Assembly: GCF_001507555.1 (NCBI RefSeq)
Contig: NZ_LQBO01000001.1
Span: 744,001-808,000 of the forward strand
Source of the DNA: Thiomicrospira sp. XS5
GTDB taxonomy: Bacteria > Pseudomonadota > Gammaproteobacteria > Thiomicrospirales > Thiomicrospiraceae
DNA length: 64,000 bases
Direction: 5' to 3'
A program made the translations under genes and the position numbers. Positions 9,420 through 19,363 of this stretch are shown here, piece after piece. The notes beneath the pieces were generated by a model. The model had not been told where the DNA came from and searched no databases. It worked only from the letters and a program-made list of their open reading frames with translations. Every line of letters begins with the position of its first letter. Position 1 is the stretch's first letter.

Positions 9420-9854
9420 ATGCATTTAAATACTTTAAAGCCAGCTGAAGGCGAAAAGAAACTTGCTAAGCGTAAAGGTCGTGGTCAAGGTTCCGGAAAC
9501 GGTAAAATGGCTGGGCGCGGACATAAAGGTCAAAAATCACGCTCCGGTGGTATGCCGAAGATTGGTTTCGAAGGTGGTCAAATGCCTTTGCAGCGTCGTT
9601 TGCCAAAAGTCGGCTTTACCTCTAGACAAGCGGCTTTTACAGCTGAGATTCGTTTGGATACACTGTCTTCAGTGGATTCGGATGTAATTGATTTGCAAGC
9701 ATTAAAAGCGGCAGATTTGGTTTCTGAAAAGATCAAGTCGGTAAAAGTGATTAATAGCGGTGAATTGACTAAAGCTGTTAAACTTTCAGGTTTGAAAGTC
9801 ACGGCTGGCGCAAAAGCGGCTATTGAAGCTGCTGGCGGATCAGTAGAAGCTTGA
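9420..9854 (+). CDS. rplO: 50S ribosomal protein L15
   Basis: L15 is a late-assembly 50S protein. It has 144 aa, like E. coli. The Gly/Arg/Lys-rich N-terminal extension ([20 protein letters not shown], then GQKSRSGG) winds into 23S rRNA. The start ATG follows the rpmD stop by one base. The secY start overlaps or immediately follows its stop. Confidence 0.98.
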   Translation: MHLNTLKPAEGEKKLAKRKGRGQGSGNGKMAGRGHKGQKSRSGGMPKIGFEGGQMPLQRRLPKVGFTSRQAAFTAEIRLDTLSSVDSDVIDLQALKAADLVSEKIKSVKVINSGELTKAVKLSGLKVTAGAKAAIEAAGGSVEA

Positions 9855-9856
9855 TT

Positions 9857-11170
9857 ATGAAAAGTCAGTCAATTGAAAATTCAGGTGCAAGCGGTCTAAG
9901 TCAAAAAATCTTTTTTGTCTTGGGAGCCCTTATCGTATATCGTTTGGGGACTCATATTCCGGTTCCTTTGATTGATCCAGTTGCGCTGGCTGCGATGTTT
10001 GAGCAGCAGAAGGGCACAATCCTGGACATGTTTAACATGTTCTCGGGTGGGGCTTTAGAGCGACTGTCCATTCTGGCTCTCGGAATCATGCCTTATATCT
10101 CGGCCTCGATCATTATGCAGTTGCTGACCGTTGTTTCTCCAACGCTGGAGCAGTTGAAAAAAGACGGTGAAGCAGGGCGACGTAAAATCACACAATACAC
10201 TCGTTATGGAACCGTTGTATTAGCAACCTTCCAAGCGTTGGGTGTTGCGATTGCATTGGAGTCCCAAAACATCAATGGGATGTCTGTTGTGGTTGAGCCG
10301 GGCTTTTTGTTTAAAGTTATTGCGGTCACGACTCTGGTCAGCGGTACTATATTTTTAATGTGGTTGGGTGAACAAATCACTGAACGCGGCATTGGGAATG
10401 GTATTTCGTTGATTATCTTTGCCGGTATCGTTGCCGGATTGCCTTCCGCTTTGGGTGGAACCTTTGAGCAAGTGAATACAGGTGCGATGCATGCCATCAC
10501 TGCCTTTATTCTGTTGGCCTTGGTATTCTTGGTGATTGCGTTTGTTGTCTTCGTTGAAAGAGGGCAAAGACGCATCCCAATTCATTATGCTCAGCGAATG
10601 AGAGGCCGCAAAATGTACGGTGGACAAGAAGGACACCTGCCATTGAAGTTGAATATGGCGGGCGTGATTCCACCCATCTTTGCATCAAGTATTATTCTGT
10701 TTCCTGCAACCCTTGGGGGTTGGTTTGGAACAGCAGAGAACATGGGCTGGCTAAAAGACATCGCAACGACAATGTCTCCAGGTCAGCCTCTGTACATCCT
10801 GTTCTATGCCATGGCGATTATTTTCTTCTGTTTTTTCTATACCGCGATCGTTTTTAACCCGAACGAAACCGCTGATAATCTGAGAAAGTCAGGGGCCTAT
10901 ATCCCAGGAATCAGACCGGGTCAACAAACAGCTCGTCGTATTGATACGATTATGAGTCGACTGACACTGGCAGGTGCTATTTACATCACGCTGGTTTGTT
11001 TGTTGCCTGAATTTTTAATTTTGTATTGGAATGTTCCTTTTTATTTTGGTGGAACATCATTGCTGATTATTGTAATTGTGGTTATGGATTTCATGACGAA
11101 TATTCAAGCGCATATGCAATCAGGTCAATACGAAAGTATGATGAGAAAAGCTAACTTAAAAGGGCGGTAA
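9857..11170 (+). CDS. secY: Protein translocase subunit SecY
   Basis: SecY is the channel of the Sec translocon in the inner membrane, with SecE and SecG. The ATG at 9857 gives 437 aa with ten hydrophobic segments. A TTG at 9851 overlapping the rplO stop would add two residues. The conserved cytosolic loop [22 protein letters not shown] and the [22 protein letters not shown] segment are present. It is the last gene of the spc operon here, because rpmJ does not follow it. Confidence 0.97.
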   Translation: MKSQSIENSGASGLSQKIFFVLGALIVYRLGTHIPVPLIDPVALAAMFEQQKGTILDMFNMFSGGALERLSILALGIMPYISASIIMQLLTVVSPTLEQLKKDGEAGRRKITQYTRYGTVVLATFQALGVAIALESQNINGMSVVVEPGFLFKVIAVTTLVSGTIFLMWLGEQITERGIGNGISLIIFAGIVAGLPSALGGTFEQVNTGAMHAITAFILLALVFLVIAFVVFVERGQRRIPIHYAQRMRGRKMYGGQEGHLPLKLNMAGVIPPIFASSIILFPATLGGWFGTAENMGWLKDIATTMSPGQPLYILFYAMAIIFFCFFYTAIVFNPNETADNLRKSGAYIPGIRPGQQTARRIDTIMSRLTLAGAIYITLVCLLPEFLILYWNVPFYFGGTSLLIIVIVVMDFMTNIQAHMQSGQYESMMRKANLKGR

Positions 11171-11223
11171 TTTTAATTGGCTAAAAATTAAGATTACTAC
11201 TAGTAATTAATCCTGGAAATGAG

Positions 11224-11229
11224 TATAAT
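11224..11229 (+). promoter_or_regulatory. -10 element upstream of the alpha operon
   Basis: TATAAT lies 40 bases upstream of the rpsM ATG, in the 98-base gap after secY. No good -35 sits 16-18 bases upstream (TAGTAA is the best match), so the promoter may be weak or activator-assisted. Its position matches the E. coli alpha operon promoter. Confidence 0.5.
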
Positions 11230-11268
11230 CGCTCGTTTTTCGGTAGATGGATAGTTAAGGAGCGCAAA

Positions 11269-11625
11269 ATGGCTCGTATTGCCGGCGTAAACATTCCAGT
11301 TAACAAACATGTCGTTATTGGATTGAGATCGATCTACGGTGTTGGACAGACAACAGCGCAAACTATTTGTGCGAGCACGAAAATTGATCCAACAACGAAA
11401 GTTCGTGAACTAACTGAAGAACAGTTAGAAGCACTTCGTTCCGAAGTGACTAAGTACAAAATTGAAGGTGATCTTCGTCGTGATGTAACCATGAACATCA
11501 AACGTTTGATGGATATGGGTTGCTATAGAGGAATTCGTCACCGTAGAAGTCTTCCTTTGCGAGGACAACGTACCAAAAATAATGCTCGCACTCGTAAAGG
11601 GCCTAAAAAGCCTATTAAGCGTTAA
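11269..11625 (+). CDS. rpsM: 30S ribosomal protein S13
   Basis: S13 forms bridges from the 30S head to the 50S subunit and contacts the P-site tRNA. It has 118 aa, starting [19 protein letters not shown]. The C-terminal [20 protein letters not shown] and basic tail are conserved. AAGGAGCGCAAA is a strong binding site. It is the first gene of the alpha operon (rpsM-rpsK-rpsD-rpoA-rplQ). Confidence 0.98.
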   Translation: MARIAGVNIPVNKHVVIGLRSIYGVGQTTAQTICASTKIDPTTKVRELTEEQLEALRSEVTKYKIEGDLRRDVTMNIKRLMDMGCYRGIRHRRSLPLRGQRTKNNARTRKGPKKPIKR

Positions 11626-11646
11626 GCATAAATTTAGAGATTAGAT

Positions 11647-12036
11647 ATGGCAAAAGCAAATTCACGTGTTAAGAAGAAAGCAAAACAAGTTGTAACGGAC
11701 GCCGTTGCGCATGTTCACGCTACTTTTAATAACACCATCGTGACGATTACGGATCGCCAAGGTAATGCACTTTGCTGGGCAACTTCCGGCGGAAGTGGTT
11801 TCCGTGGTTCACGTAAAAGTACACCTTTTGCAGCTCAGGTAGCCGCAGAACGTGCTGGCCAAATGGCTACGGAATATGGTGTTAAAAATATGGATGTTAT
11901 GGTTAAAGGTCCTGGACCCGGCCGTGATTCAGCTGTTAGAGGATTGAACAGTGTTGGTTTTAAAATTACATCGATTGCCGATGTGACACCAATCCCGCAT
12001 AACGGTTGCCGTCCGCCTAAAAAACGTCGCGTTTAA
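11647..12036 (+). CDS. rpsK: 30S ribosomal protein S11
   Basis: S11 is a platform protein near the mRNA exit and Shine-Dalgarno region. It has 129 aa, as in E. coli. [19 protein letters not shown] and [18 protein letters not shown] are signature segments. The C-terminal [18 protein letters not shown] is nearly invariant. It lies 21 bases after rpsM. Confidence 0.98.
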   Translation: MAKANSRVKKKAKQVVTDAVAHVHATFNNTIVTITDRQGNALCWATSGGSGFRGSRKSTPFAAQVAAERAGQMATEYGVKNMDVMVKGPGPGRDSAVRGLNSVGFKITSIADVTPIPHNGCRPPKKRRV

Positions 12037-12052
12037 TATTCAGAGGTAGAAG

Positions 12053-12673
12053 ATGGCTAGATATATTGGTCCAAAATGTAAACTATCACGTCGTGAAGGA
12101 ACTGATCTATTTTTGAAAAGCGGTGTTCGTAGCATCGAATCAAAATGTAAAATCGATCAGTTACCAGGTCAGCATGGTGCCGGCCGTAAGCGTGTGACGG
12201 AATATGGTTTACAGTTAAGAGAAAAACAAAAAGTTCGTCGTATTTACGGAGTTCTAGAGAAGAAATTCCGTTTGTACTATAAAGAAGCCGACCGTCGTAA
12301 AGGGTCAACCGGTGTAAACCTTCTGCAATTGCTAGAAAGCAGATTGGATAACGTCGTTTACCGTATGGGGTTTGCTTCGACTCGTGCAGAAGCAAGACAA
12401 TTGGTTTCGCATAAAGCGATTCAAGTAAACGGGCAAGCAGTTAATATTCCTTCTTACGAAGTGTCTGCTGGTGACGTTATTAGCATTAGAGAAAAGTCTC
12501 GTAACCAATCTCGTATTGCAACTGCACTTGAGTTGAGCAATCAAGCTGGCAATGTAAGCTGGGTAGAAGTTGATACTTCCAAATTCGAAGGTGTATTCAA
12601 GTCTGTACCGGATCGTTCCGATTTATCTGCGGATATTTCAGAAAACCTAATTGTCGAGCTTTACTCTAAGTAA
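12053..12673 (+). CDS. rpsD: 30S ribosomal protein S4
   Basis: S4 is a primary 16S-binding protein and the E. coli alpha-operon repressor. It has 206 aa, starting [19 protein letters not shown]. The S4 RNA-binding domain around residues 94-155 has [20 protein letters not shown] and [18 protein letters not shown]. It occupies the usual slot between rpsK and rpoA. Confidence 0.98.
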   Translation: MARYIGPKCKLSRREGTDLFLKSGVRSIESKCKIDQLPGQHGAGRKRVTEYGLQLREKQKVRRIYGVLEKKFRLYYKEADRRKGSTGVNLLQLLESRLDNVVYRMGFASTRAEARQLVSHKAIQVNGQAVNIPSYEVSAGDVISIREKSRNQSRIATALELSNQAGNVSWVEVDTSKFEGVFKSVPDRSDLSADISENLIVELYSK

Positions 12674-12698
12674 CCCTTTGAAACGGAGATAACTTCTA

Positions 12699-13688
12699 AT
12701 GCAAGAGATGTTAGAGCAGCTACTAACTCCACGTTTAGTAGATATTAAAACAGTTAGCGGTTTTAATAGCCGTGTAACTCTTGAGCCTCTAGAGCGTGGT
12801 TTTGGGCATACTCTAGGGAATGCTTTAAGAAGAATCTTATTATCTTCAATGCCGGGTGCGGCGATTGTTGAAGCTCAGATTGACGGTGTACTACACGAGT
12901 ATTCGGCTATCGAAGGGGTTCGCGAAGATGTTTTGGAAATCTTGCTGAACCTGAAAGAAGTTGCCATTAAGTTAAATGAAACTTCTGAAGCCGAGTTGAC
13001 CTTGTCGAAAAAAGGTCCAGCAGTGGTGACGGCCGGAGATATTCAACTGAACCACGACACTGAAATCATGAACCCTGACCTAATCATCGCTCACTTGAGC
13101 GAAGGTGCAGAACTTTCAATGAAATTGAAAGTGGAAAAAGGCATTGGTTATCGTGCAGCGGTTCAAGCAGATGATTCTGAATCGGCTAACATTGGTGTTT
13201 TAAAACTGGACGCAAGTTTCAGTCCGGTCAAAACCGTTAGTTATGAAGTTCAAAATGCGCGTGTTGAACAGCGTACTGACTTGGATAAGCTGATTTTGAA
13301 TGTGGTGACTGATGGTACTTTAGATCCAGAAGACGCGATTAAGCAAGCCGCTACGGTTCTGCATTATCAGTTGATCGCCTTTGTTGATTTGAAGCACAAA
13401 GAAATTGTCGTACAGGAAGAAGAAGAAAATGAGTTTGATCCGATCTTCTTGCAACCAGTAGATGATTTGGAATTGACGGTTCGTTCAGCGAACTGTTTGA
13501 AAGCCGAGCAAATCTACTACATTGGTGATTTGGTTCAGCGTGCCGAGTCCAGCTTGTTGAAAACACCAAACTTGGGTAAAAAATCGTTACAAGAAATCAA
13601 AGACGTTCTTGCACAAAGAGGTCTTGGTTTGGGTACAAAACTTGAAAACTGGCCGCCATCAAGCCTGGTGAGTAAAGAGTCAGCATAA
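12699..13688 (+). CDS. rpoA: RNA polymerase alpha subunit
   Basis: Alpha initiates RNA polymerase assembly through its N-terminal domain and contacts UP elements and activators through the C-terminal domain. It is 329 aa, equal to E. coli. The NTD has [20 protein letters not shown]. The CTD after about residue 245 has the helix-hairpin-helix [20 protein letters not shown] and ends near [22 protein letters not shown] precedes the ATG. Confidence 0.98.
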   Translation: MQEMLEQLLTPRLVDIKTVSGFNSRVTLEPLERGFGHTLGNALRRILLSSMPGAAIVEAQIDGVLHEYSAIEGVREDVLEILLNLKEVAIKLNETSEAELTLSKKGPAVVTAGDIQLNHDTEIMNPDLIIAHLSEGAELSMKLKVEKGIGYRAAVQADDSESANIGVLKLDASFSPVKTVSYEVQNARVEQRTDLDKLILNVVTDGTLDPEDAIKQAATVLHYQLIAFVDLKHKEIVVQEEEENEFDPIFLQPVDDLELTVRSANCLKAEQIYYIGDLVQRAESSLLKTPNLGKKSLQEIKDVLAQRGLGLGTKLENWPPSSLVSKESA

Positions 13689-13705
13689 TTTAAAGGAAAG
13701 CTACC

Positions 13706-14095
13706 ATGCGTCATCGTAAAAGTGGTCGTAAATTAAATCGTAATAGCTCGCATCGTAAAGCGATGTTCAGAAACATGTCTGCGTCTTTGATCGAACATGA
13801 AGTGATCAAAACGACAGTGGCTAAAGCGAAAGAATTGCGTGGTGTTGCTGAGCCGTTAATCACATTGGCCAAGCAAGACAGCGTTCATAACCGTCGCGTT
13901 GCTTTTTCACGTTTGCGTGATAAAGCTGCCGTAGGCAAACTTTTTTCAGAATTGGGTCCTCGCTATGAGTCTCGTCCTGGTGGGTATATTCGCATTTTGA
14001 AATGCGGTTTCCGCCCTGGCGATAACGCGCCGATGGCCTATGTAGAATTGGTTGACCGCCCTGAAGGGGCTGAAGCCGAATCTTCTGAAGACTAA
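13706..14095 (+). CDS. rplQ: 50S ribosomal protein L17
   Basis: L17 is a 50S protein near the tunnel exit. It has 129 aa, starting [20 protein letters not shown]. The C-terminal [20 protein letters not shown] and acidic tail are typical. It closes the alpha operon and is followed at once by a strong terminator. Confidence 0.98.
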   Translation: MRHRKSGRKLNRNSSHRKAMFRNMSASLIEHEVIKTTVAKAKELRGVAEPLITLAKQDSVHNRRVAFSRLRDKAAVGKLFSELGPRYESRPGGYIRILKCGFRPGDNAPMAYVELVDRPEGAEAESSED

Positions 14096-14100
14096 GTCGT

Positions 14101-14124
14101 AAGCCAGCGTAAGCTGGCTTTTTT
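14101..14124 (+). terminator. Intrinsic terminator of the alpha operon
   Basis: AAGCCAGC (14101-14108) pairs with GCTGGCTT (14113-14120) over loop GTAA, followed by T residues to 14124. It is the end point of the S10-spc-alpha cluster. The ATG of the next gene begins at the first base after the T run. Confidence 0.9.
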
Positions 14125-14916
14125 ATGTCCTGCTTTTTTGATACACACTGTCATCTTGCAGATGATTTTTTTACAGACGACTTGCTAACGAGTAGCTTGT
14201 TGCCTGATTCATTATCACATCCTACGCTCGCGCATTATTTTCTCAGTGTCGCCACATCGTCTTCTGATTATCTCAAAACCGTCGATCTCAGCGTTAAGTA
14301 CCCTCAAATTCTATCAGCCGTTGGCTTACACCCATGGTTTATTAAGCCGGATTATAAACAGCAACTTTTAGAGTTAGAGACCTTTTTAAAACGATATCAT
14401 GGTGATTTGTCGGCTATTGGCGAGATCGGTCTGGATAAAGGAAAAGGGCGAGTGGAGATGACTTGGCAGGAAGCGGTCTTTGAACATCAGCTTAGCCTCG
14501 CCGAAACTTATCAACTGCCGGTTTCAATTCATTGTACGAAAGCCTTTAACCCAATGTTGATTCACTTGCGTTCATCAAAAGTACCTGGCGTCATGCATGG
14601 CTTTTCCGGTGGGGCGCAAATGGCTGAAGAGTTTGTCGAGGCCGGTCAGTTGATTGGTGTGAATTCTGTTTTGTTAAATGACAATGCGCGTCGTTACCAC
14701 GAAATGGTACAAGCGATTGGCCTGAAGTTTTTGGTCTTGGAGTCCGATGCCCCTTTTGGAATGAATTTGCCGCAGGGCAATCCTTTGTCTGGGCTTGGGG
14801 CTTTATCTATTAAAATAGCGGACTTATTGCAGGTTTCACCGGAAGAGGTGATTGCAAAAAACTGTGAAAATGCAAAGAGATTATTTTTAAGGGATACCGA
14901 TGGACGCCTTGTTTGA
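14125..14916 (+). CDS. TatD-family metal-dependent hydrolase
   Basis: TatD-family enzymes are TIM-barrel metal-dependent DNases or hydrolases. Metal ligands can be seen in order: HxH (His8, His10), Glu100 in AIGEIGLD, His136 in SIHCTKA, His158 and Asp208 in LESDAPF. The 263-aa length is normal. It resembles the YjjV/TatD subgroup, but the exact ortholog was not assigned. The start directly abuts the rplQ terminator T run and has no visible ribosome binding site. An alternative start is not obvious, because FFDTHCHL must be close to the N-terminus. It overlaps tcdA by 17 bases. Confidence 0.88.
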   Translation: MSCFFDTHCHLADDFFTDDLLTSSLLPDSLSHPTLAHYFLSVATSSSDYLKTVDLSVKYPQILSAVGLHPWFIKPDYKQQLLELETFLKRYHGDLSAIGEIGLDKGKGRVEMTWQEAVFEHQLSLAETYQLPVSIHCTKAFNPMLIHLRSSKVPGVMHGFSGGAQMAEEFVEAGQLIGVNSVLLNDNARRYHEMVQAIGLKFLVLESDAPFGMNLPQGNPLSGLGALSIKIADLLQVSPEEVIAKNCENAKRLFLRDTDGRLV

Positions 14917-15613
14917 AAGAAGCCGATTAGTTTTTGATGATGCTGGAATTGAACGCTTAAAGCAAAGCCATGTTTTGGTGGCTGGCGTAGGCGGGGTGGG
15001 CGGCTTTGTCGTTGAAGCCTTGGCAAGGGCCGGAATCGGCCGTTTGACGATTGTCGATCATGACCAGGTCTCACCGTCAAATCTGAATCGCCAAATTATA
15101 GCTTTGCGATCCACTCAGGGGCAGAATAAAGCCATGGCAATGAAAGCTCGGATTCAAGACATCAATCCGAACTGCGAAGTCACGGTTGTTGAGCAGTTCT
15201 TGAAGCCAGAAGACATGGATTCACTGCTTGAAAACGACTTTGATTACGTCGTGGATGCCATTGACAGTTTGAATTGTAAGGTGGCCTTAGTGGCCACCGC
15301 TTTTCAAAAAGATTTCAAAGTGGTCTCAAGCATGGGAGCCGGACGCCGTATTGATCCGTCCAAAATTCAGATTACCGATTTGTCGAAAACACACACTTGT
15401 GGGCTGGCGCGTAATATGCGGCAACGCTTAAAGAAACAGCGCATTCATAAGGGTGTTAAGGTGGTGTTTTCAACCGAACTGCCAAAAGACCCAGGGCCAA
15501 TGGAAGAAATTGAGGGTGCACGGGGTCGGGTTGTGAACGGCACCGCGAGCTACATGCCGGGCATTTTCGGTTTGATGTTGGCCAGTTTGGTTATTCAGGA
15601 TTTGGCGGCTTAG
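14900..15613 (+). CDS. tcdA: tRNA threonylcarbamoyladenosine dehydratase (TcdA/CsdL)
   Basis: TcdA is an E1-like enzyme that uses ATP to cyclise t6A37 in tRNA to ct6A. The 237-aa protein has the nucleotide-binding GVGGVG at residues 29-34, the acidic VDHDQV at 52-57 and the NLNRQ motif at 61-65. These features separate it from MoeB/ThiF proteins, together with its lack of zinc CxxC pairs and its TcdA-type LARNMRQRLKK segment. It overlaps the TatD-family gene, so the two are probably co-expressed. Its stop overlaps the convergent DUF2927-like gene by four bases. Confidence 0.92.
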   Translation: MDALFERSRLVFDDAGIERLKQSHVLVAGVGGVGGFVVEALARAGIGRLTIVDHDQVSPSNLNRQIIALRSTQGQNKAMAMKARIQDINPNCEVTVVEQFLKPEDMDSLLENDFDYVVDAIDSLNCKVALVATAFQKDFKVVSSMGAGRRIDPSKIQITDLSKTHTCGLARNMRQRLKKQRIHKGVKVVFSTELPKDPGPMEEIEGARGRVVNGTASYMPGIFGLMLASLVIQDLAA

Positions 15614-16398
15614 TTTAAAAGCGGGTAGAGCCCACCTTTGTTGACTAAATGGCTGGCTTTGCGAATGATGCCGTTCCGCTGGTAAAGTTGCAACTTTCGA
15701 TGAATAATGGGTTGAATATCATTTTGATTCATTCCGGCTTTAATTTCAGGTGAATACAGTAATTTGAGTAATATATAATCCAACCCGGTTAGTAGGTCAA
15801 TGCGACTTTTGTCATTGGCAATGCTGGGATTAACCCAGTCGGAATCGTTTGGAAGCCCCATGACTTGAGTGGTTTCTTCTACAATGCAGGCGGGCAGTAG
15901 GCCGCGGCTCATGGCATGATCAAGAGGGATAATAACGGTTGCCCGTGTGATTTCATTTCGCTGATTGGTTTGATAGCGCCCCATACAATGACTGTCTTTG
16001 GAAAGGTTTTTGACTTGGCTGGGTGCGAAATCATTAATCGCTTCTTGATATGAACTGTCTTTGGTGAAAATGATGAAAAAATTGGCTGGGTGCTGTGCAT
16101 GACTAGGAAGGATGCTATGACCGGTAATTTCTCTCAGTTGGTGAAGGTGGGCTTCAGAGAGCGTTTTAACGAGTTGATTTTCCGGTAATTTGAAAAAATG
16201 GTACTTATAGTAAATAGGTTCATGCCACTTGATGATTCGGTTATTGGTTTTTTTGTATTCGTTTTTAAGGGCGATTTCGTTAAACGCTTTTTTAATATAA
16301 GCCGGATTCTGCCAATCTGTCGATAACTCAAAGCCGAAGGCATTGGTTAGTAAACTGATACTTAGTGCGAAAGTGAGAATATGCATTGAGGATTTCAT
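15610..16398 (-). CDS. Secreted protein resembling DUF2927
   Basis: A 262-aa protein with an N-terminal signal peptide (MKSSMHILTFALSISLLTNA) predicted to be cleaved near residue 22, so a periplasmic or exported location is likely. The region around CIVEETTQVMGLPNDSDW and the following SRIDLLTGLDYILLKLLYSP look like the DUF2927 family as remembered. Function is unknown, and this match needs a profile search. Codons and base composition are more AT-rich than in neighbouring uvrA. It follows uvrA on the minus strand, but the palindromic terminator lies between them. Confidence 0.75.
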   Translation of the reverse strand: MKSSMHILTFALSISLLTNAFGFELSTDWQNPAYIKKAFNEIALKNEYKKTNNRIIKWHEPIYYKYHFFKLPENQLVKTLSEAHLHQLREITGHSILPSHAQHPANFFIIFTKDSSYQEAINDFAPSQVKNLSKDSHCMGRYQTNQRNEITRATVIIPLDHAMSRGLLPACIVEETTQVMGLPNDSDWVNPSIANDKSRIDLLTGLDYILLKLLYSPEIKAGMNQNDIQPIIHRKLQLYQRNGIIRKASHLVNKGGLYPLLN

Positions 16399-16419
16399 TT
16401 CGGCTACCTTTCCTTAAAG

Positions 16420-16441
16420 AAACCACCAGGCCTGGTGGTTT
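16420..16441 (-). terminator. CCAGGCCTGG palindrome, probable uvrA terminator
   Basis: A perfect 22-base palindrome with arms AAACCACCAGG and CCTGGTGGTTT. Read on the minus strand it overlaps the last base of the uvrA stop codon and is followed by T-rich sequence (TTTCTTT), as in an intrinsic terminator. It contains one of the 14 CCAGGCCTGG copies of this window. Confidence 0.75.
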
Positions 16442-19272
16442 TAGCCGCTTTTACGCCGGCCGGCGTCGAGAATTTTGTTCAAGTAATGGCCGGTGTAGGA
16501 GTGTTTGTTTTTCGCCACGTCTTCCGGTGTTCCGATGGCGATGATTTCGCCGCCGCCGGATCCGCCTTCGGGTCCGAGGTCGACAATCCAGTCTGCTGTT
16601 TTAATCACGTCCAAGTTGTGTTCGATGATGACAATGGTGTTGCCTTGGTCGCGTAAATTCCGGATGACTTTTAATAATAGCTCAATGTCGTGGAAATGCA
16701 AACCGGTTGTTGGTTCGTCCAAAATGTAGAGCGTATTGCCGGTGTCGCGCTTCGACAGTTCTTTCGCCAGCTTGACGCGTTGGGCCTCACCGCCGGACAG
16801 AGTGGTGGCACTTTGTCCGAGCTTGATGTACCCCAGCCCAACTTCCATCAGCATTTGCAGTTTACGGGCAATGACCGGAATGGCATCGAAAAACGCCCGA
16901 GCATCTTCCACCGTCATTTCCAAAATTTCGTGAATATTTTTACCTTTGTAGTCCACCTGTAAGGTTTCACGATTATAGCGTGCACCTTGGCAGACATCGC
17001 AGGCGACGTAGACGTCCGGTAAAAAGTGCATTTCCACTTTCAGAACGCCGTCGCCCTGGCAGGCTTCACAGCGGCCGCCTTTGACATTAAAGCTGAAGCG
17101 CCCGGGCGTGTAGCCGCGCGTTCGTGCTTCCGGCGTGGCAGCCAGCAGTTCGCGGATCGGTGTAAACAATCCGGTGTAAGTCGCCGGGTTGGAACGAGGG
17201 GTGCGGCCAATCGGGCTTTGATCAATGTTGACCACCTTGTCAAAATGTTCCAACCCGGAAACCTTTTCATAGGTGGCCGGTTCCAGCGATGCTTTATTCA
17301 GTTGATTGGCGGTGATTTTGTAGAGCGTTTCATTGATCAACGTCGACTTGCCGGAACCCGATACCCCGGTGATGCAGGTCAATAAGCCGGCTGGAATTTC
17401 CAGGTCCACGTTTTTCAAATTATTGCCGGATGCGCCCTGAATTTTCAGGGTTTTGCTTTTGGTGCGCGGCAGGCGTTTTTCCGGAGTGTGAATGGCGCGT
17501 TCGCCGGTGAGGTATTGGCCGGTCAGCGAGGCTTTGGTTGCCATGATGTCGTCGGGCGTGCCTTGCGCCATGACCCGACCGCCGTGTACTCCGGCGCCGG
17601 GGCCGATGTCCAAAACGTAATCGGCGGCGCGGATGGCATCTTCATCGTGTTCAACCACGATAACGGTATTGCCCAAGTCTCGAAGGTGGTTCAGGGTATT
17701 CAATAGGCGGTCGTTGTCACGCTGGTGTAACCCGATGGACGGTTCGTCCAGAACATACATCACGCCGACCAGGCCGGCGCCGATTTGACTGGCGAGACGG
17801 ATGCGCTGGGCTTCGCCGCCGGATAAGGTATCGGCACTTCGGTTCAGGGTCAGATAGTTGAGGCCGACGTTGACCAAAAAGGACAAGCGGTCATGCACTT
17901 CTTTGATGATTTTTTCGGCGATCTGGCCTTTGGTGCCGTCCAGTTTGAGGTCGGTGAAAAAGGTGTGGAGTTCGCCAATGGGCTGTTCGGTCAATTCCGG
18001 CAGTGTTTTTTCCGCGACGAATACATTCCGGGCCGCCTCGTTGAGACGTGCCCCATGGCAGCTGCTGCACAAGTGCGATACGCGGAAGCGTTCCAGTTCG
18101 TCGCGCACCGCCTTACTGTCGGTTTCGGCGTAACGGCGTTCCATGTTTGGAATCACGCCTTCAAAACGACGTGTGTCCGAATAGCGGCCGTGCGGTAGCG
18201 GCAGTTTTTCTTTACCGGAACCGTAAAGGATGATGTCCTGGTGTTTTTTATCCAGTTCGGTCCAGGGGGTTTCCACATCAAAGGCATAGTGGTCGGCGAC
18301 GGCTTTGAGGATGTCGTAGTAATATTTGTGACGGCGATCCCAGCCGCGAATTGCACCGCCTGCCAGGCTTAAGTCCGGATGCATAATGACGCGCGCTGGG
18401 TCAAACGTTTGTTTGACACCCAAGCCGTCACAGGTCGGGCAGGCACCGTGCGGATTGTTGAATGAGAAGATGCGTGGTTCCAGTTCCGGCACCGAGTAGC
18501 CGCAGTGCGGGCAGGAGAAGCGTTCCGAAAACAACAGGTGGAAATCGTCGTCTTCATCCATGGGGAGCACTTGGGCAATGCCATCGGCTAGGTGCAAAGC
18601 GGTTTCAAAGGATTCGGCCAGGCGCTGTTTGATGTCCGGGCGGATTTTGAAACGGTCGACCACCACTTCGATGTCGTGTTTGAATTTTTTATCCAACTCG
18701 ATGCCGCCGCCCAGCTCCATAAGTTTGCCGTCGATACGGGCGCGGACATAACCTTGCGCTTGCAGCTCGTCCAACAGGTTTTGGTGGGAGCCTTTTTTAC
18801 CGCGCACCACCGGCGCAACCAGCAGACACTTACTGCCTTCGGGTAATTCCAGTGTGTGGTCAACCATTTGACTGACGGTTTGCGCCACCAAATCACAATG
18901 GTGTGTTGGGCAGCGCGGCGTGCCGGCACGAGCATACAGCAGACGCAGGTAGTCGTAGATTTCGGTGACGGTGCCGACGGTGGAGCGAGGGTTGTGCGAC
19001 GTGGACTTTTGTTCGATGGAAATGGCGGGTGACAGACCTTCAATGTGGTCAATGTCCGGTTTTTCCATCACCGACAAAAATTGGCGGGCATAGGCGGACA
19101 AAGATTCCACATAACGGCGTTGCCCTTCGGCGTAAATGGTGTCGAAGGCTAGAGACGATTTCCCGGAACCGGACAGGCCGGTGATGACAATCAGTTTGTC
19201 TCTGGGGAGCGCAATGTCGATGTTTTTTAAATTGTGCGTGCGTGCGCCACGAACGATAATCTCTTCTAGCAT
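16441..19272 (-). CDS. uvrA: Excinuclease ABC subunit A
   Basis: UvrA recognises bulky DNA lesions and loads UvrB in nucleotide excision repair. The 943-aa protein has two ABC ATPase modules. The first P-loop GLSGSGKSS is at residues 32-40, and a second [10 protein letters not shown] follows in the C-terminal half. The zinc sites are CxxC...CxxC (Cys254, 257, 278, 281) and CEACQGDG...CDVCQG near residue 750. Two LSGGEAQR signatures are intact. No LexA-type CTG-N10-CAG box was recognised in the upstream region. Confidence 0.98.
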   Translation of the reverse strand: MLEEIIVRGARTHNLKNIDIALPRDKLIVITGLSGSGKSSLAFDTIYAEGQRRYVESLSAYARQFLSVMEKPDIDHIEGLSPAISIEQKSTSHNPRSTVGTVTEIYDYLRLLYARAGTPRCPTHHCDLVAQTVSQMVDHTLELPEGSKCLLVAPVVRGKKGSHQNLLDELQAQGYVRARIDGKLMELGGGIELDKKFKHDIEVVVDRFKIRPDIKQRLAESFETALHLADGIAQVLPMDEDDDFHLLFSERFSCPHCGYSVPELEPRIFSFNNPHGACPTCDGLGVKQTFDPARVIMHPDLSLAGGAIRGWDRRHKYYYDILKAVADHYAFDVETPWTELDKKHQDIILYGSGKEKLPLPHGRYSDTRRFEGVIPNMERRYAETDSKAVRDELERFRVSHLCSSCHGARLNEAARNVFVAEKTLPELTEQPIGELHTFFTDLKLDGTKGQIAEKIIKEVHDRLSFLVNVGLNYLTLNRSADTLSGGEAQRIRLASQIGAGLVGVMYVLDEPSIGLHQRDNDRLLNTLNHLRDLGNTVIVVEHDEDAIRAADYVLDIGPGAGVHGGRVMAQGTPDDIMATKASLTGQYLTGERAIHTPEKRLPRTKSKTLKIQGASGNNLKNVDLEIPAGLLTCITGVSGSGKSTLINETLYKITANQLNKASLEPATYEKVSGLEHFDKVVNIDQSPIGRTPRSNPATYTGLFTPIRELLAATPEARTRGYTPGRFSFNVKGGRCEACQGDGVLKVEMHFLPDVYVACDVCQGARYNRETLQVDYKGKNIHEILEMTVEDARAFFDAIPVIARKLQMLMEVGLGYIKLGQSATTLSGGEAQRVKLAKELSKRDTGNTLYILDEPTTGLHFHDIELLLKVIRNLRDQGNTIVIIEHNLDVIKTADWIVDLGPEGGSGGGEIIAIGTPEDVAKNKHSYTGHYLNKILDAGRRKSG

Positions 19273-19310
19273 GTAAAATCCGCCTGCCGTTGAATCAAAG
19301 CAAAGGGATT

Positions 19311-19319
19311 ATTATAGCA
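19311..19319 (-). promoter_or_regulatory. Extended -10 promoter of uvrA
   Basis: On the minus strand the sequence reads TGCTATAAT, an exact extended -10 element, about 40 bases upstream of the uvrA ATG. No recognisable -35 was found at the usual distance, which extended -10 promoters do not strictly need. Confidence 0.55.
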
Positions 19320-19363
19320 AATTTCACATGCCGACACCCCTTTGTGGGGTTGGAAAACCCTTT

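Noticed and set aside
11230-11264. CGCTC/GAGCG pairing that would hide the rpsM ribosome binding site
   Set aside because: Only five pairs, and the left arm lies upstream of the expected transcription start from the TATAAT at 11224. It would exist only in read-through RNA.
19273-19363. Looked for a LexA box in front of uvrA
   Set aside because: No CTG-N10-CAG or close variant was seen. Only an extended -10 promoter is supported.
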